Shown piece by piece: positions 36,961-48,600 of a DNA stretch of 64,000 nucleotides. The notes beneath the pieces were generated by a model. The model had not been told where the DNA came from. It saw only the letters and a program-made list of their open reading frames with translations, and searched no databases. The stretch is from Lactifluus volemus. Lineage: Eukaryota; Basidiomycota; Agaricomycetes; Russulales; Russulaceae. The stretch covers positions 434,001-498,000 of the forward strand of contig WTXI01000014.1 in the NCBI GenBank assembly GCA_022376515.1. Direction: 5' to 3'. How positions within the stretch are numbered: position 1 is the stretch's first letter; every line of letters begins with the position of its first letter. Position numbers and translations under genes: made by a program.

Positions 36961-37470
36961 ATGGCTTACACAATCACCGTTCAAATTATTCAAACCAACG
37001 CAGGCACATTCTTCCGCATCGCCGAGAAGACTTGTATTACTGCCTCCACGAGCTGTGTCTGGAGCGAAGTTGACGGAGCCCATGTGCTCAAGATGGACGA
37101 CAGCGGGTCATCTGGTTCCCTTCGTCTCGTGTCTGACACCGGCGAAAATTTCATCGTCACTTTGGGTCTTGACGACTACAAGAGATGGTGCGACATTGTC
37201 ACGGACCTGAAACCCAGTCAGACTGCCGTCGTCATTTCCCAGGAGTACTACGATGACAGATTCCTTGATCGTGAGAAACAGAGGCAGCGCCAACTGGCGG
37301 CGTACGATATCACCAATTCCAATGGCCGTAAACTTAGGGTCAGCTACCCTGTTGCGAAGGCAATATCCTCACGGCTAATGTCATTATTGAATAAAGTAAG
37401 TCGTTTCAGTGCTTCATCTACCTTCTCTAAGTGTATTTGGTTACTCCAGGAGTTGGCAGTTGCGAAATGA
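36961..37470 (+). pseudogene. Fungal fruit body lectin, copy 3, C-terminal frame shift
   Basis: Residues 1-128 or so match the intact copies ([42 protein letters not shown]). Near 37354 one base is missing (GTTGCGAAGG against GTAGCCGAAGG in copy 2), so the final beta strand is replaced and the frame reads about 40 foreign codons to 37470. The product would lack the usual C-terminal VIG. The pattern could be recent decay or a sequencing error. It retains the family promoter. Confidence 0.78.
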
Positions 37471-38322
37471 GTGGTGACTCGGAAGGGAGTCAAGGACGAC
37501 GGAGCGAGCGTTCAGTGTACCAATAGGAGATATTCGAGCAATCAGAGTCCATTTTAACTACATACGTTGTCACCACAATTCTGGCTGTAAGAGAAAAGGT
37601 AAAGTAGCAACTAGTAATGGATAATGAGCGGCAAAGTAAATGAATGAACTGTCAAGTAAACTGCCAGCGGTAAACTGGCACGAGTCTAAGTTACGGAAAA
37701 CACGTGTCTTAGTTGACTGTCTGGCCCACGCATGCGCATGCCTTACAGTACTAGTACTATACAGATTGAGACAACTTTCCATACTTCTCTTCTCATTGTC
37801 ACCACACTTTTCAATGAACCTCTCCAGATCTAAGACTTCATGATATTTCAAGTACCTGACTTTATACTAGTATCCTAATCAGGCGCCTCGCAACTCATCA
37901 ACCATGTCCCTTACTCACCCTCCAACACTTCTTCTAAAATTCACAAGATAGGAAGGCACTGGGATGTTCCAAGGGACCAAGGTGTATTCAACTTCACGTC
38001 TCCATTGCAAACAGATCAATGAGAGGTTCCATGCGCAGCAAGGATACTCTGTTCAGGAGTTGATTGATAGCGTTGCGTGGTTCTGCCCAGTTCAGTTTCG
38101 GCAGTTTCAATCTTGCAATCAAGGAGGTCAATGGAATCATTGTTCCTGTCAAAGAAACGGTGGGCGTTAGCAAGAGAGGACAGAGTGCCAGTGAGAGTGG
38201 GTTTTAGCACGTAGCACACCACTAACCATAGCTTCGGCATCAACAAAGTTGCAGTCGAGGAGTCGAGGGAAGCGTTGGCAGGCTGACTGGTGCAACAGCC
38301 ATCCAATCACAGCCAACCAACA

Positions 38323-38450
38323 CATCGAACGGCCCAAGATCAAACAAATTAAAGATCATTGAAAAAGGAGAGTGTTTGGCGCAAGTTGGAAACGTCGAAT
38401 GGCCAAGATCACACGAATCTAAAGATCATTACAAAAGGAGGAGTGTTCTG
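38323..38450 (+). repeat. Imperfect 69-bp tandem duplication
   Basis: AC(A/G)TCGAA(C/T)GGCC...AAGATC and AAAGATCATT(G/A)(A/C)AAAAGGA(G)GAGTGTT both occur twice, with starts about 69 bp apart. Confidence 0.65.
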
Positions 38451-38902
38451 TTGGAACGCATAGAACAGGCAAGTCGGAAATTCTGGAAGGAAAAATGTCT
38501 TACGTAAAATTTTGATGGTTCCGCAAGGCACGGCGATTATAGACTGCAATAATGCAAGCAAGGTAATTTTTTTGGCATGCCACATGTGTCTGTGCTGGCA
38601 CTCGAAGTTGCTACGAGTGTGATGTGTGTACTGCAACTAGCTGAAGATACTCCGCACCCTCATGAATAGGTACTTTTTTTCCCACATAGCCTGAGTTTTC
38701 TTTTGAATGAATTGATTCAGGCCAGCTACTATCATGAAGTGGTCAGCTTGATGATATTGTACTCGTGTGGAAAGCCACCTATTAAAGTAGGACGCATAAT
38801 GTCACGTGGGCTGCGGGCCGGAGCGTGATCGTGCACCTGACCGGTGACGATCTGCTCAGATTCTGATGCTGTCATCAGATCGCATCTCACGCGACGTGTG
38901 TG

Positions 38903-38968
38903 TAGCTCCAATGACCGCATAGCTCCAATGACTGCGTAGCTCCAATGACCGCGTGAACTGCAGTTCAC
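38903..38968 (+). repeat. Three 17-bp tandem units followed by a 16-bp perfect palindrome
   Basis: TAGCTCCAATGACCGCA, TAGCTCCAATGACTGCG and TAGCTCCAATGACCGCG are contiguous (38903-38953). GTGAACTGCAGTTCAC (38953-38968) is its own reverse complement. Confidence 0.85.
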
Positions 38969-40857
38969 ACGAACGCAGCGACAACAGCGTCGGAAGCATG
39001 TAGGACACAATCTGCAAGCCTCTCCACCAATGCGATCCGCGTGTTGCTCAAACAGCGGGAAGCTCATGCATGTAACACCAACACCACCAGCTAACTGTAG
39101 CAGCGTTGCTCATCCGTCCCCTCATCTGATCATGTTCTGGACCTGCGGGAAAGGATGAATGGAAATTGATCGGTTCCTGGATGCTGTCGCCAATTGTTGC
39201 ATCCGCGGCTCTGTATCCGTGCCTCATCATTTTCGTTCCTCTCCCGGACTCCACGCATCACTCAGCAAGCGAAGACTACAAGTTAACAGGAACTTGCCAG
39301 TGATCTACTTCAGTTGACCGACGTTTCTGCCCCCAGTGCACAGACTCGGCTACAGAAAAGCGAAATGTAGGATATCGGTATGAGGGAATTCAAAAGGAAT
39401 TCTTTAGTTTTGTGGTGGAGCGGAGGATGCCCATGCAGGTACCATGATGCCGCCCGCTGTAAGGCAGACATCTTCGCGCACGCGAGAAATCGTCTGCAGG
39501 AATTCCATTTGAGGAACCGTGCACCTGTCAGACTCGCTGCTGTAACTTCACGTACTTCTCTACACTCTTAAAATACAGTACACTACGTTCTTCCAGCACC
39601 ACTTCTTGCCCGTGCGGAGCACGGTCAACGCTAGTAAATAATGAGGGAATATAGGGGTGAGCAACCTCGTTTGCTGGTGAAAAGTCCAATCGGCGCGATC
39701 ACCCTATATAGCGTCCAAATCCAATGGAATATCACCCATTCGTTTTTGCGTTTGTGACTCGAGAAGCGTGCAGAGCTCATCAAGCAGCTGAACTTTTCCC
39801 CGAACGATGCGACGATGCGACCCGACCAACACGGAGATTCGGCCCGGCAAGCGACCGTTTTACCGTTCATTGCGCCAACCCACGTTGACAGTCCGACTCG
39901 ATGACACAGGTCTGAGGCACATCTTGTTTTTGGGTAGGCTTTCCCTCCCACAGGTCTACTTATTGACCATTCTCAATGGTCGGCGTTCAATTTCATATGT
40001 ACCGGTGGGTAACAATGGAGTGGGCTTCCAACAAGAACTCTCACAGACTCCTGGGGTGCGAGTTACATTCCTTGCACTACATCAACGCCTTCCCCTCCGA
40101 GTGTCAGCAAACTGCGTCCCGCGTACCGTACCTCAGCTCTCTTGATGACTCCGGAAGGAGCCTGGCTTCTAATGACTCCAATAAAGCACTTACTACGCTG
40201 CAGCGACAGACTTCTGAACTGATGCTCACCATAACTCTTCCTTCGAGAACTGGTACCGAGGCCAGATTCTGCCACCAGAAAGCGATAACTAAGTTCTTCG
40301 CACACTTTTTTTTTTGGTTTTCGTGATAAAGGAATGTCCAACTTCTGCTTCACCTACAAACTAACTAGTTTTCTGAGCTGTCGGGTTTGACATCATTTAG
40401 CTGTGACGTGCCCAATGGACTGATCTATTAATAATTTTGCGCAGGGACGTACGGAATAAGAGCGGAAAGAAGTCATGTGCGCGTGCAACGCCGCCGTAAT
40501 GTGTCTAACGCTGGACAAAATATGGTTCCAGTCATTGGAGCATCCCCGATGTTCCTCACTAACAGTTCTGTAATCGTCCCGACACGCTTGATCTGGTAAC
40601 GATTCCAGGAATCGTGGTGGACGTACGCCCGAAGGCGCACGGGTGAATTCGAGAGAAAAGAGTGACTAGTATTCTCCAACATTTACGACGATATGGGTGC
40701 CTTTAAATACGTCAGGGTTGTATGGCTCTACACCGAGCCCGAGGCGTAAAGATAGGACCTTACAGCAGGCGGCATCATGGTATTTGCATGGGCGTGTGAT
40801 CGCCTCCTCCGCTCCACCACAAAACTGAACATTTCCTTTTGTTCCTTCATGCCAAAC

Positions 40858-40867
40858 GTATAAAACG
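40858..40867 (+). promoter_or_regulatory. TATA-type core promoter of lectin copy 4
   Basis: GTATAAAACG, 163 bp before the start. The following leader has TGTATGTATTTC and CATGATCTGAC, conserved in most copies and possibly marking a 5' UTR intron. Confidence 0.6.
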
Positions 40868-41020
40868 ACATCCTACATTTCACTTTTCTGCAGCCCCACT
40901 CTTCTCACTCCCGACTTGTATGTATTTCCGCCACTGTTTTCCATAACTACTCATGATCTGACTTGGTGCATGTCTGCACCTCAAACTACTAGCACTAGTA
41001 CAGATACACCTTTCATCAGA

Positions 41021-41455
41021 ATGGCTTACACAATCACCGCTCAAATCTATCAAACTGATACAAGCACATTCTTCAATATCGTCGAGAAGACTTGTATGAC
41101 ATACGGTGCTTCCTGTGACTGGAGCGAAGTTGACGGAGCCCATGTGCTCAAGATGGGCGACAGCGGGAATTGTGGTTCCCTTCGTCTCGTGTCCAACACC
41201 GGCGAAACTTTCATCGTCACTTTGGGTGTTCACAACTACAAGAGATGGTGCGACATTGTCCCGAACCTGACCCCCGTTCAGACTGGCGTTATCATTACCC
41301 CGGAGTACTTCAATGACAAATTCCCTGATCGGGAGGCCCAGAGGGAGCGCCAACTGGCGGAGTACAGCGTCAACGATTCCACGGGCCGTAACCTTACGGT
41401 CATTTACTCTGTACCTGAAGGCCATAGCCTCACGGCTAGTGTTGTTATTGGATAA
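41021..41455 (+). CDS. Fungal fruit body lectin, copy 4, intact (144 residues)
   Basis: The ORF spans the whole family length of about 140-145 residues: [63 protein letters not shown] then [31 protein letters not shown], ending SLTASVVIG. The family (actinoporin-like fold, secreted without a signal peptide or cytosolic) binds T-antigen-type and GlcNAc glycans. Members are studied as defence lectins against fungivores. No signal peptide is present. ATG 41021 is placed as in the other copies, 163 bp after the TATA motif. Glycan binding here is inferred from family only. Confidence 0.92.
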   Translation: MAYTITAQIYQTDTSTFFNIVEKTCMTYGASCDWSEVDGAHVLKMGDSGNCGSLRLVSNTGETFIVTLGVHNYKRWCDIVPNLTPVQTGVIITPEYFNDKFPDREAQRERQLAEYSVNDSTGRNLTVIYSVPEGHSLTASVVIG

Positions 41456-41725
41456 AGTAAGTCGTTTCAGCGCTTCATCTACCTTCTCTAAGCGTATCTG
41501 GTTACTCCAGGAGTTGGCAGTTGCGAAATAAGATGGTGACTCGGAAAGGAGTCAAGGACGACGGAACGGAGCGTTTCAGTGTACCAATAGGAGATATCAG
41601 AGTCCATTTTAACTATATACGTGGTCGCCACGATTCAGGCTGTAAGAGATAAAGGTAAAACAGCAACTAGACAACGATTAATGAGTGGTAGACTAAATGA
41701 ATGAACTGCCAAGTAAATTGCCAGC

Positions 41726-42406
41726 CATCCTCCTTGAACTCGTACCACCACCATCCCCCCTTTTTGGGGTCTTGGTACTTTGGTCGAGCGTGCTCCCCTT
41801 GAGGATCCCAGTCTTCTCCAAGGACTGTGGGGACACACACACACCCAAGGCATCTGCCTACCACCTACCCCATTGGCGTCGTCATCACAAGCTTCGTCAA
41901 CAACCACCCTCATTTGGGCCTCGGCCCTCTTACCCACTACCCCTCCCAACCTCGTCCTATTCGCAGCAAGAGAGGGGTACACTACGACCACCCCCAACTG
42001 GCCATCCAAGCCTCATGGGACAATTCAAACTGGGTGCCTGGCACCTACCACGAGTGGCGAAAGCCCTTACTAACAACCTACACTCTACCCTGACGTGGTT
42101 CCCCCTTTTTCCACCGATCCCAGCCCACCATCTACCAACCATTACTCCTTAGTCGTAACTGTGTAGCTTCCCAAGTCTGTCTCCCCTTCCCACGTCTCTG
42201 GCCGTTCTTACTGCTACCCATTGTATGGATACCCTCCCCCAACTCCCCTCTCTGAGGGTCCTTAAAAATTGTTGGAATGGCGAATTCCTGGTAGGTGAGC
42301 GGTCAAGGCTGGATACGTATTGAGTCAACCCAATTAGCTACACGACCGCATCTGTATCTAGTTATACACAGCGGAATATAAATTGGATTTAAAAAAAAAA
42401 AAAAAA
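41726..42406 (+). mobile_element. Poly(A)-tailed retroposon of 681 bp behind lectin copy 4
   Basis: It is flanked by the exact 15-bp duplication AAGTAAATTGCCAGC (41711-41725 and 42407-42421) and ends in an A run (from 42391). The related site behind lectin copy 3 (37650-37675) is continuous and lacks the insert, so this insertion is younger than the segmental duplication. It is C/T-rich without a convincing ORF. It could be a SINE-like element, a truncated LINE 3' end or a retrocopied transcript. Confidence 0.85.
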
Positions 42407-42505
42407 AAGTAAATTGCCAGCGGTAATCCGGCATGAGTCTACGGAAAACGCGTGAATTGACTGTCTGGCCCACGCATGCTAGCACTTGCCATAGTAACTA
42501 GTACT

Positions 42506-43889
42506 AAGTATCTCTAAAATATCGCAAGTTCTTCGAGTGTCATGATGATGCTCATCGCGTACCCCGCATGTGATCGCATCGTGGGAACAGCGTCACGTGC
42601 CAGTAAGTTCCGATGAAGCCACGCCGGATTAGAAAGTCTGCGAGCGATTCCTTGAGAAAAGCAAGCTGCTAGCCCACCCTTATGCCTGGCTCCAGGTGGG
42701 AGGTAGTATGGCCCTACTTTTTTTTTGGTTTTCGAGGGCGGATACAGTTTCTGGCCCGAGTACTAGTACGCCGGGAGCCAAGACGGGAGCTCGGCGCTCA
42801 CTGGCAGGCTCGTTCTTCAACTTTCCCTCCCCTTGGAGACTAGCTATCGCGACCTCTGGGCTGCGGGTCGCACCCTTTCACGGCGCATACACTATGCTCG
42901 ACTTGGGCTTCATATTGTTTTCAATCGCTGTCGATTCGCTGAACTTTAAGCTTCATGTTTATTCACGTTGGTTTACGCGCTCGACAAGGAGAATTCAATT
43001 AAGTATGGAGTCCTTCATCTAAGGCACAGATAGGTCACATTTCTTTGAACTGACCTTCCCTGAACTGTATCATGCCATTACATTGTTACCGCACGCTGAA
43101 CTTCATTTTCTTTCCGAACTGGGCTCAATGGCAAATCGGGTGGCTCTATATTTCTGCAGTATACCCTCAAGCTGTCTTTGATGCAACTGGAGCTGTTTGC
43201 TAGTGGGATCTTATCACTAGCAATATCGATCTCTGCAAAATTTGATGGATTGTTCCCTTAACTTGGATATGCAACCGAGAAGCAACCGAGAAGAATATTT
43301 AACACGCCACATTGCGCTTATCAAAGTCCCATTCTTGGCGATTTTCCCTTGCTTCAAGTTAGTGCCATGTTGGTCTCGTGTCTCATCGCCGACGAAAAAT
43401 GTTCATTTCGATGCTGAGAACTAGGCGAAGAATGAATGGTGAGTACCCTCGACATTCTTGGACTGCCTGATGTATCACACCCGCTGCGTGTTGGCCTACA
43501 TGACCTCGTAGACTGCAACAGCAATCTTGTCCGCACCCAAGGAGACCGACCATGGTCGTAGTTTGAATACTGTAAATAGCAAATGACGTTTTCGAAGTTG
43601 CGAAGTGCGAACCAAGCATGGGCGGCGCCGCGATTTTCATACTGGCACACTGGCACTAAATATGTAAATCCTTCACGCACGGGTGGAACGTTGCTCTTCC
43701 CCTATGAGTCTCGAAGATTCTGCGTCCCGCCACACCGTGCAAATGCCCCAAAGGAAGTCCACGACGAATGTTGTTTATGACGTGAAGGTAAGTAAATATT
43801 GTCGTTCCTCATGAACGTTCAACCATTCAATCTCTAGACCTTTCGATGCAATGCTCATTTCGATATCATTTGATTCTCCTACGCCAAAA
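42506..43889. repeat. Duplicated spacer upstream of lectin copy 5
   Basis: No gene. 43010-43750 is similar to 30590-31330, upstream of lectin copy 2. It includes the third copy of the dispersed repeat (43285-43625). Confidence 0.6.
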
Positions 43890-43899
43890 GTATAAAACG
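43890..43899 (+). promoter_or_regulatory. TATA-type core promoter of lectin copy 5
   Basis: GTATAAAACG, 143 bp before the start, preceded by ACGCCAAAA as in copies 1 and 2. Confidence 0.6.
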
Positions 43900-44032
43900 A
43901 TATCTTTACTTTTACTTCCTGTAGTAAATGTAAATCTCTTACTCTCGACCTGTATGTATTTTCTCCACTGTCTTCCATGGGCCACTCATGAATTGACGTG
44001 CACATCCCTAAACTCCAGACATTAATTTCATC

Positions 44033-44455
44033 ATGACTTACACAATCACTGCTCGGGTTTATCAAACCAATACGGACGCATTCTTCCACGTCGTTGAGAA
44101 GACCGCTTGGGGTACATGGACCGAAGTTAACGGAGCTCATGTGCTTACCATGTCCAACAGTGGGACATGTGGCTCCCTTCGTTTCGTATCCGACACCGAT
44201 GAAACTTTCATCGTTACTTTGGGCGTTCACAGCCACAAGCGATGGGGCGATATTGTCACGAATTTTGCCGCCAACGAGCGTACTGGTATCGTCATTACGC
44301 CACAATACTACGACAGCGAACATAGTGATCGCGTGAGCCAGAGGCAGAGCCAGCCAAGGACGTGCAATGTCAGGAATGACAAGGGCCGCAACTTTGCGTT
44401 CTGCTACCATGAAACCGAAGGCAACGACCTCAAGGTCGACATCGTTATTGGATGA
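44033..44455 (+). CDS. Fungal fruit body lectin, copy 5, intact (140 residues)
   Basis: Complete single-exon [85 protein letters not shown], ending DLKVDIVIG. It is the copy most diverged from copies 3 and 4 and closest to copy 1 in its start. Two usually conserved positions differ from copy 4: HSHKRWGDIV instead of [10 protein letters not shown]. These might alter glycan preference. As in the family, there is no signal peptide. Function (glycan binding, possibly defence against fungivores) is inferred. Confidence 0.92.
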   Translation: MTYTITARVYQTNTDAFFHVVEKTAWGTWTEVNGAHVLTMSNSGTCGSLRFVSDTDETFIVTLGVHSHKRWGDIVTNFAANERTGIVITPQYYDSEHSDRVSQRQSQPRTCNVRNDKGRNFAFCYHETEGNDLKVDIVIG

Positions 44456-45600
44456 AGTAAGTTGTTTCAAGGTTTTAATCTATCCTCTCTAATCGTATCC
44501 GGTTATTAGTGACGTTCTAGAACTTGGTAATGCGAAATGAGATGATGAGAGCGCGAATCTGAGGCTGGATGGAGCGTACGGTTCGAAGGCACGAGATGTA
44601 TATGCATTTCTGATTATCTCGAGGAACGTGTCTGTACGAAGGACTTTCTTTTAATCATAATCCGTCAGTGGTACTCGTTGTGAGAATAATCACAGATGCC
44701 CAACCGTCAACTTCGAGTTCTGTCCCAACTAAGGACCCGGCGGAGCATCTCCAAGTCCCCGGGACGACTGAGCGAAACCTTTCGAGAACAGCACGGTGGA
44801 AGCCATTCGAGCGATCAGAGTCTGCTTTAACTACGTATATGGGCTACTAGTACGGAAATATACTGTGGGACAAAAGAACTATAAGAACGAGGCAATCCAT
44901 AATACATGCTGCAGCAATGACAGTTTGAGGCGGGCGACGACCCGGAGTGCCACACCCATCATTAGCCCTTCAAAAACGCAGCCATACGACAGGGACAGTG
45001 GTATCATGATCGATTTCCAATTTTTGGGAATGTATGACCGCGTGTCATACCATTCCGAGTCCGAACCTTGCTTTTGGTCGTTGAACGTTAAATCTGCGAT
45101 CCGAATCGCCGTTCCACTTGCATCACAAGCTCCCCTTCCCACCCACTGGCAACCGCCTCCGAGTCACGCGCGACCAGATCAGCGTCTACCAGTGATTGGG
45201 GTCTGAGATCTGAGAGGCCATTCACCATACCTGGCAGGTAGCTTCGATATTCATCACCCAGCGTCACCCCAGTGTAGAGGCTTAATTCACGGACATGATC
45301 AATTCGAAAGGAAAGCTCTCAACGATCTTCTCTCTTGAGGTTCAAATGGGATGTTCCATCTCCTACACGAGGACATTGTTCCCGGGATCACTCACAGGCC
45401 ATTTCCCAGATAGGCCACCAGCTTGTCCTTATTCCTGGTGACTCTCGCATCCATCCCGTGCGTAGGCCAAATGGCTCACCGTGGATCCGCCAGTCAAAAC
45501 AGTGTCTTGGCATCTCGATAAGACCTACAGACTTAGTACTAATGCGAGTCGAATGGTACAGTAACAACAAAAATCCTCAATCGATAATGGAACAAAACAT
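44456..45600. other. Intergenic between lectin copy 5 and the PDR transporter
   Basis: The left part is lectin 3' flank (CATTCGAGCGATCAGAGTCTGC, as behind other copies). The rest holds no recognised gene. Convergent termination of lectin copy 5 and the transporter is expected here. Confidence 0.45.
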
Positions 45601-48600
45601 TTATGAACGCTTTCGAGAGAAAAGGTTAGCGGGCCCGCGAATACGGAAAATATATGTCATGGCAAAGACCGCAAACACCTGTGCAAGAAGTACATATGAG
45701 GATGAGTTGGGCTGGGTGTCTCGGTGTACACAAGGACGTACATTGAATGCGAGGTATATCCACAACAACCCAAAGTTTCGCCAGTGGTGGGAGTAAAAAA
45801 TATTCGAGTTGTTCTGTAAGAATTGATCCGTGGTCCTGTATTGGCAGAAATGGCAGCTTGCCGCATCGTTCGGGTTGGTCACATAGCCGCCAGATGCACT
45901 GATAAACTGGCCGAGGTACTGCTGGCACGTCAGTCCGGACGGTGGATTGACCGTGACATATTCGATAGGCGCGCAGGTAATCTCATGCCGGCCAAGCGCT
46001 GAAGTGTCGTTAATGCGTCAATAAGGGTCAAGTGGAAGGGAAAGAGAGATGGTTCACCTTGACCAATCATCCCCTCGACGATGTAGGTATAAGGCGTCAC
46101 GCGATACATCCACTTCCACCAGCCAAGATGCTTATATGGTTGCAGTACGCCATTGCTATCAATCACAAGTCAGAATCAGATAGGACAAGGTGAGGAAAAG
46201 CGACTGACAATGTGATAACGAAGCTGAAGAAGAAGCTGAACAGTTGCGCGGCGATGGGGGCATTCGGGGACATAGCAGCAACCCATTGCGCGAAGGTGGT
46301 ATAGTACATTGGGAATACCACACCGAGCATCAAATACGTGTAGGCGGCACGTCTTGTGGGGAGGGCGACAAGCCAATACCATATGAAGAAGTAGATAGAA
46401 GACCCAATAATATTCAAGGGGAGTTCGCCAAGGATTTGAGCGGCAACGAGCGCTGACCAGCTATACATCCGGCTTGGGCGTTCACGAATCTCATAGACGC
46501 TCCGTGTGTCCAGGAAGGGCACCTGGATCTGATTAGCCAGGGGTGCGCTCACGACCAAGCTCATGAAAACAGCCTATTCGCACGTATTAATGGGCTGAAG
46601 ACCGAAGTGAGAGGGGTGGCGAGCTTACGAAGATCTTATTCTGAGTGCCCTGAATTGAATCCTTCGCTTTGAAGAAAGTGAATCCGATCAAGAGTGCGGC
46701 AACGACGTTCAGCGCCAGTTTCGCCACCAAGTACATAGGATCTCGCCAGTGACGAATGATCTCACGCTCCCAAAGTGTCTTGAGCTGATATATCCACGTT
46801 GTCGAGAACTCGCTGTGTTGCTCAGTGTCAACTGCGTGACGCTTTCGGCCATCTTCAAGGAGAATATCTAGTTCATCGTTCACCGCTCTGACTTCTGAGA
46901 GCTCTTCCATATACCGTGCCAATCAGAACTAGCGGTCGCCGTGGCACCTGCTCCGATAACATCCAGAATATACTCGGCTCTATCGGAAAGTCAGCCATGA
47001 AGACCCAGAATAAATGAAATGGCCTACGGGTTGGCATTAGGGGGGCATGCATAACCTCCGTTCCTCTGGAAGTAGTCGATCAAGGTCGTCGAATTCGTTC
47101 CGATATCGCCAAAGTACACAGTCTTGCCTCCTTTCTGGAGTAGTAAAAGTCGATCAAATTCCTGGAATAATTCCGCAGAAGGTGGTGAATACTAGGAAAC
47201 GATCTTGGGTGAGCCCCCAAAGCTGAACAACATATAGACGTGAGTCTCACGTGCACAAAATGGCTTGGCCGTGATTGGCTAGGTCCCGCAAGAAGCTGAC
47301 AATAGCCCAAGCGCTCTGCGAATCAAGGCCGGAAGTCGGTTCGTCCAAAAAGAGAAGCAATTTAGGCTGTGAGAGAGCGGGAACATCGTTACATGGCATG
47401 AAGCAGAATTATCATTAAACGTACCTTTGCGGCAAGCTCCACTCCGATAGTCGTGCGCTTTCGATGTTCGACACCGAGCGACCCCACAATCGCATCAGCA
47501 AACTTCTCTAAACCACACATTCTGAGCACGGTGTCAACACTAATGATCCAAAGCTCAGCAGGTTGTCTCAAAAGTAAATTGTGTGAGTGGGTACTCACTA
47601 TGCTTCTTTCTCCTTAAGGGGCACAGAAGGTGGCTGTCGTAGCTTGGCGGAGAAGAGCAGCGCTTCGCGTACGGTTGTCTGAGCTAAATGCGTGTCCATC
47701 TGTTGCACGTAGCCACTGTAAAGCAACCCGATGTATCAGTAACAAAGGTACGAATAGCCCGTGGAACGCCAGTGCTCACGTCTGCGCCTGGAAATCGCTG
47801 GGTAATGGGTACCCGTTCACCAACCTCTCGCCACGGACAACGCCAGCTGCCTGGCGCTCGGCGAGGACATTTAACAACGTGGTCTTGGGATAAACTTATA
47901 AGAAAGGCCGTTCCACAAAAGCTCCATGCCTACACTGACCTTTCCTGCCCCAGACTCCCCCATGAGCGCGGTGAGCTTGCCCGGGGCGACGTAGCCAGAA
48001 ATGTCATCGAGGAGGCGGCGGGTCTCCCCTTTCCCAAGGCTGATATCATACTCAACGTGTCTCCACGTGAATACGTCTGACATCATGGGAACAGAGATAG
48101 ATCCCCGCTTTCATTGCGGTCCTTTCCACAACGTCTGGCGAGACATTCTTGCCACTTTCCTCATCCGTCACGCCTGCTTTCTCCTGAATTTCGCGTACGA
48201 TTGGAGTACGTGCACCGCGCTTGAAGAGCGTGACGCTTGACTCGCCAGTTATGCTGAGGTTGTACTCAGAGAAGATCAGGAGGGCCGCGACGAACGCGCT
48301 ACCAAAAGCGATGACGATGCCGTAATTCTGTTCCCCAGGTCAGCCACTACCTCCGCGAGAGGAGACAGCCTCTTACCTTCCACACATTGCTGTACGAGTA
48401 ATCGAACGAAAGTTTGATAAAGCGGTTGCCGTCCACGGTCGTCTGGCCAGCAATAGCACCCACGGCCCCGCAGACTTGGTTCGTAAGCGACACGTCTTCG
48501 TACCCAGTACCACTCGGAATAAAGTTTGAACAAGTTCCGTTGAGAGTATGAAACTCGTTGGCCATTAAACCCTCAAAGCCATACCGAATCGGCTACCGTG

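Larger units (their letters stand above)
35507..37770 (+). repeat. Segmental duplication unit A, carrying lectin copy 3
   Basis: Left boundary GATGAGGGAACATAGGGGTG; right boundary near CTGGCCCACGCATGC. It aligns collinearly with 39641-42505. Shared features include the run TTTTTTTTGGTTT, the block CAACG(A/C)CGCCGTAATGTGTCT, the promoter, the lectin ORF and the 3' flank. Confidence 0.85.
37771..39640. other. Spacer between the two duplication units
   Basis: No gene recognised. It holds a partial tandem duplication (38323-38450, unit about 69 bp) and a small tandem repeat with a palindrome (38903-38968). Confidence 0.45.
39641..42505 (+). repeat. Segmental duplication unit B, carrying lectin copy 4
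   Basis: Collinear with 35507-37770 from GATGAGGGAATATAGGGGTG to CTGGCCCACGCATGC. It has small indels plus one extra 681-bp insertion behind the lectin gene. Confidence 0.85.

Noticed and set aside
40880..41425. Minus-strand 181-codon ORF over lectin copy 4, and similar ones over copies 2 and 5
   Set aside because: They mirror the lectin codons; the sense frame matches a known family and the promoter orientation.
41697..42152. 151-codon ORF in the retroposon behind lectin copy 4
   Set aside because: Low-complexity Pro/Thr composition with no motif; it starts outside the element, so it is not an element gene.
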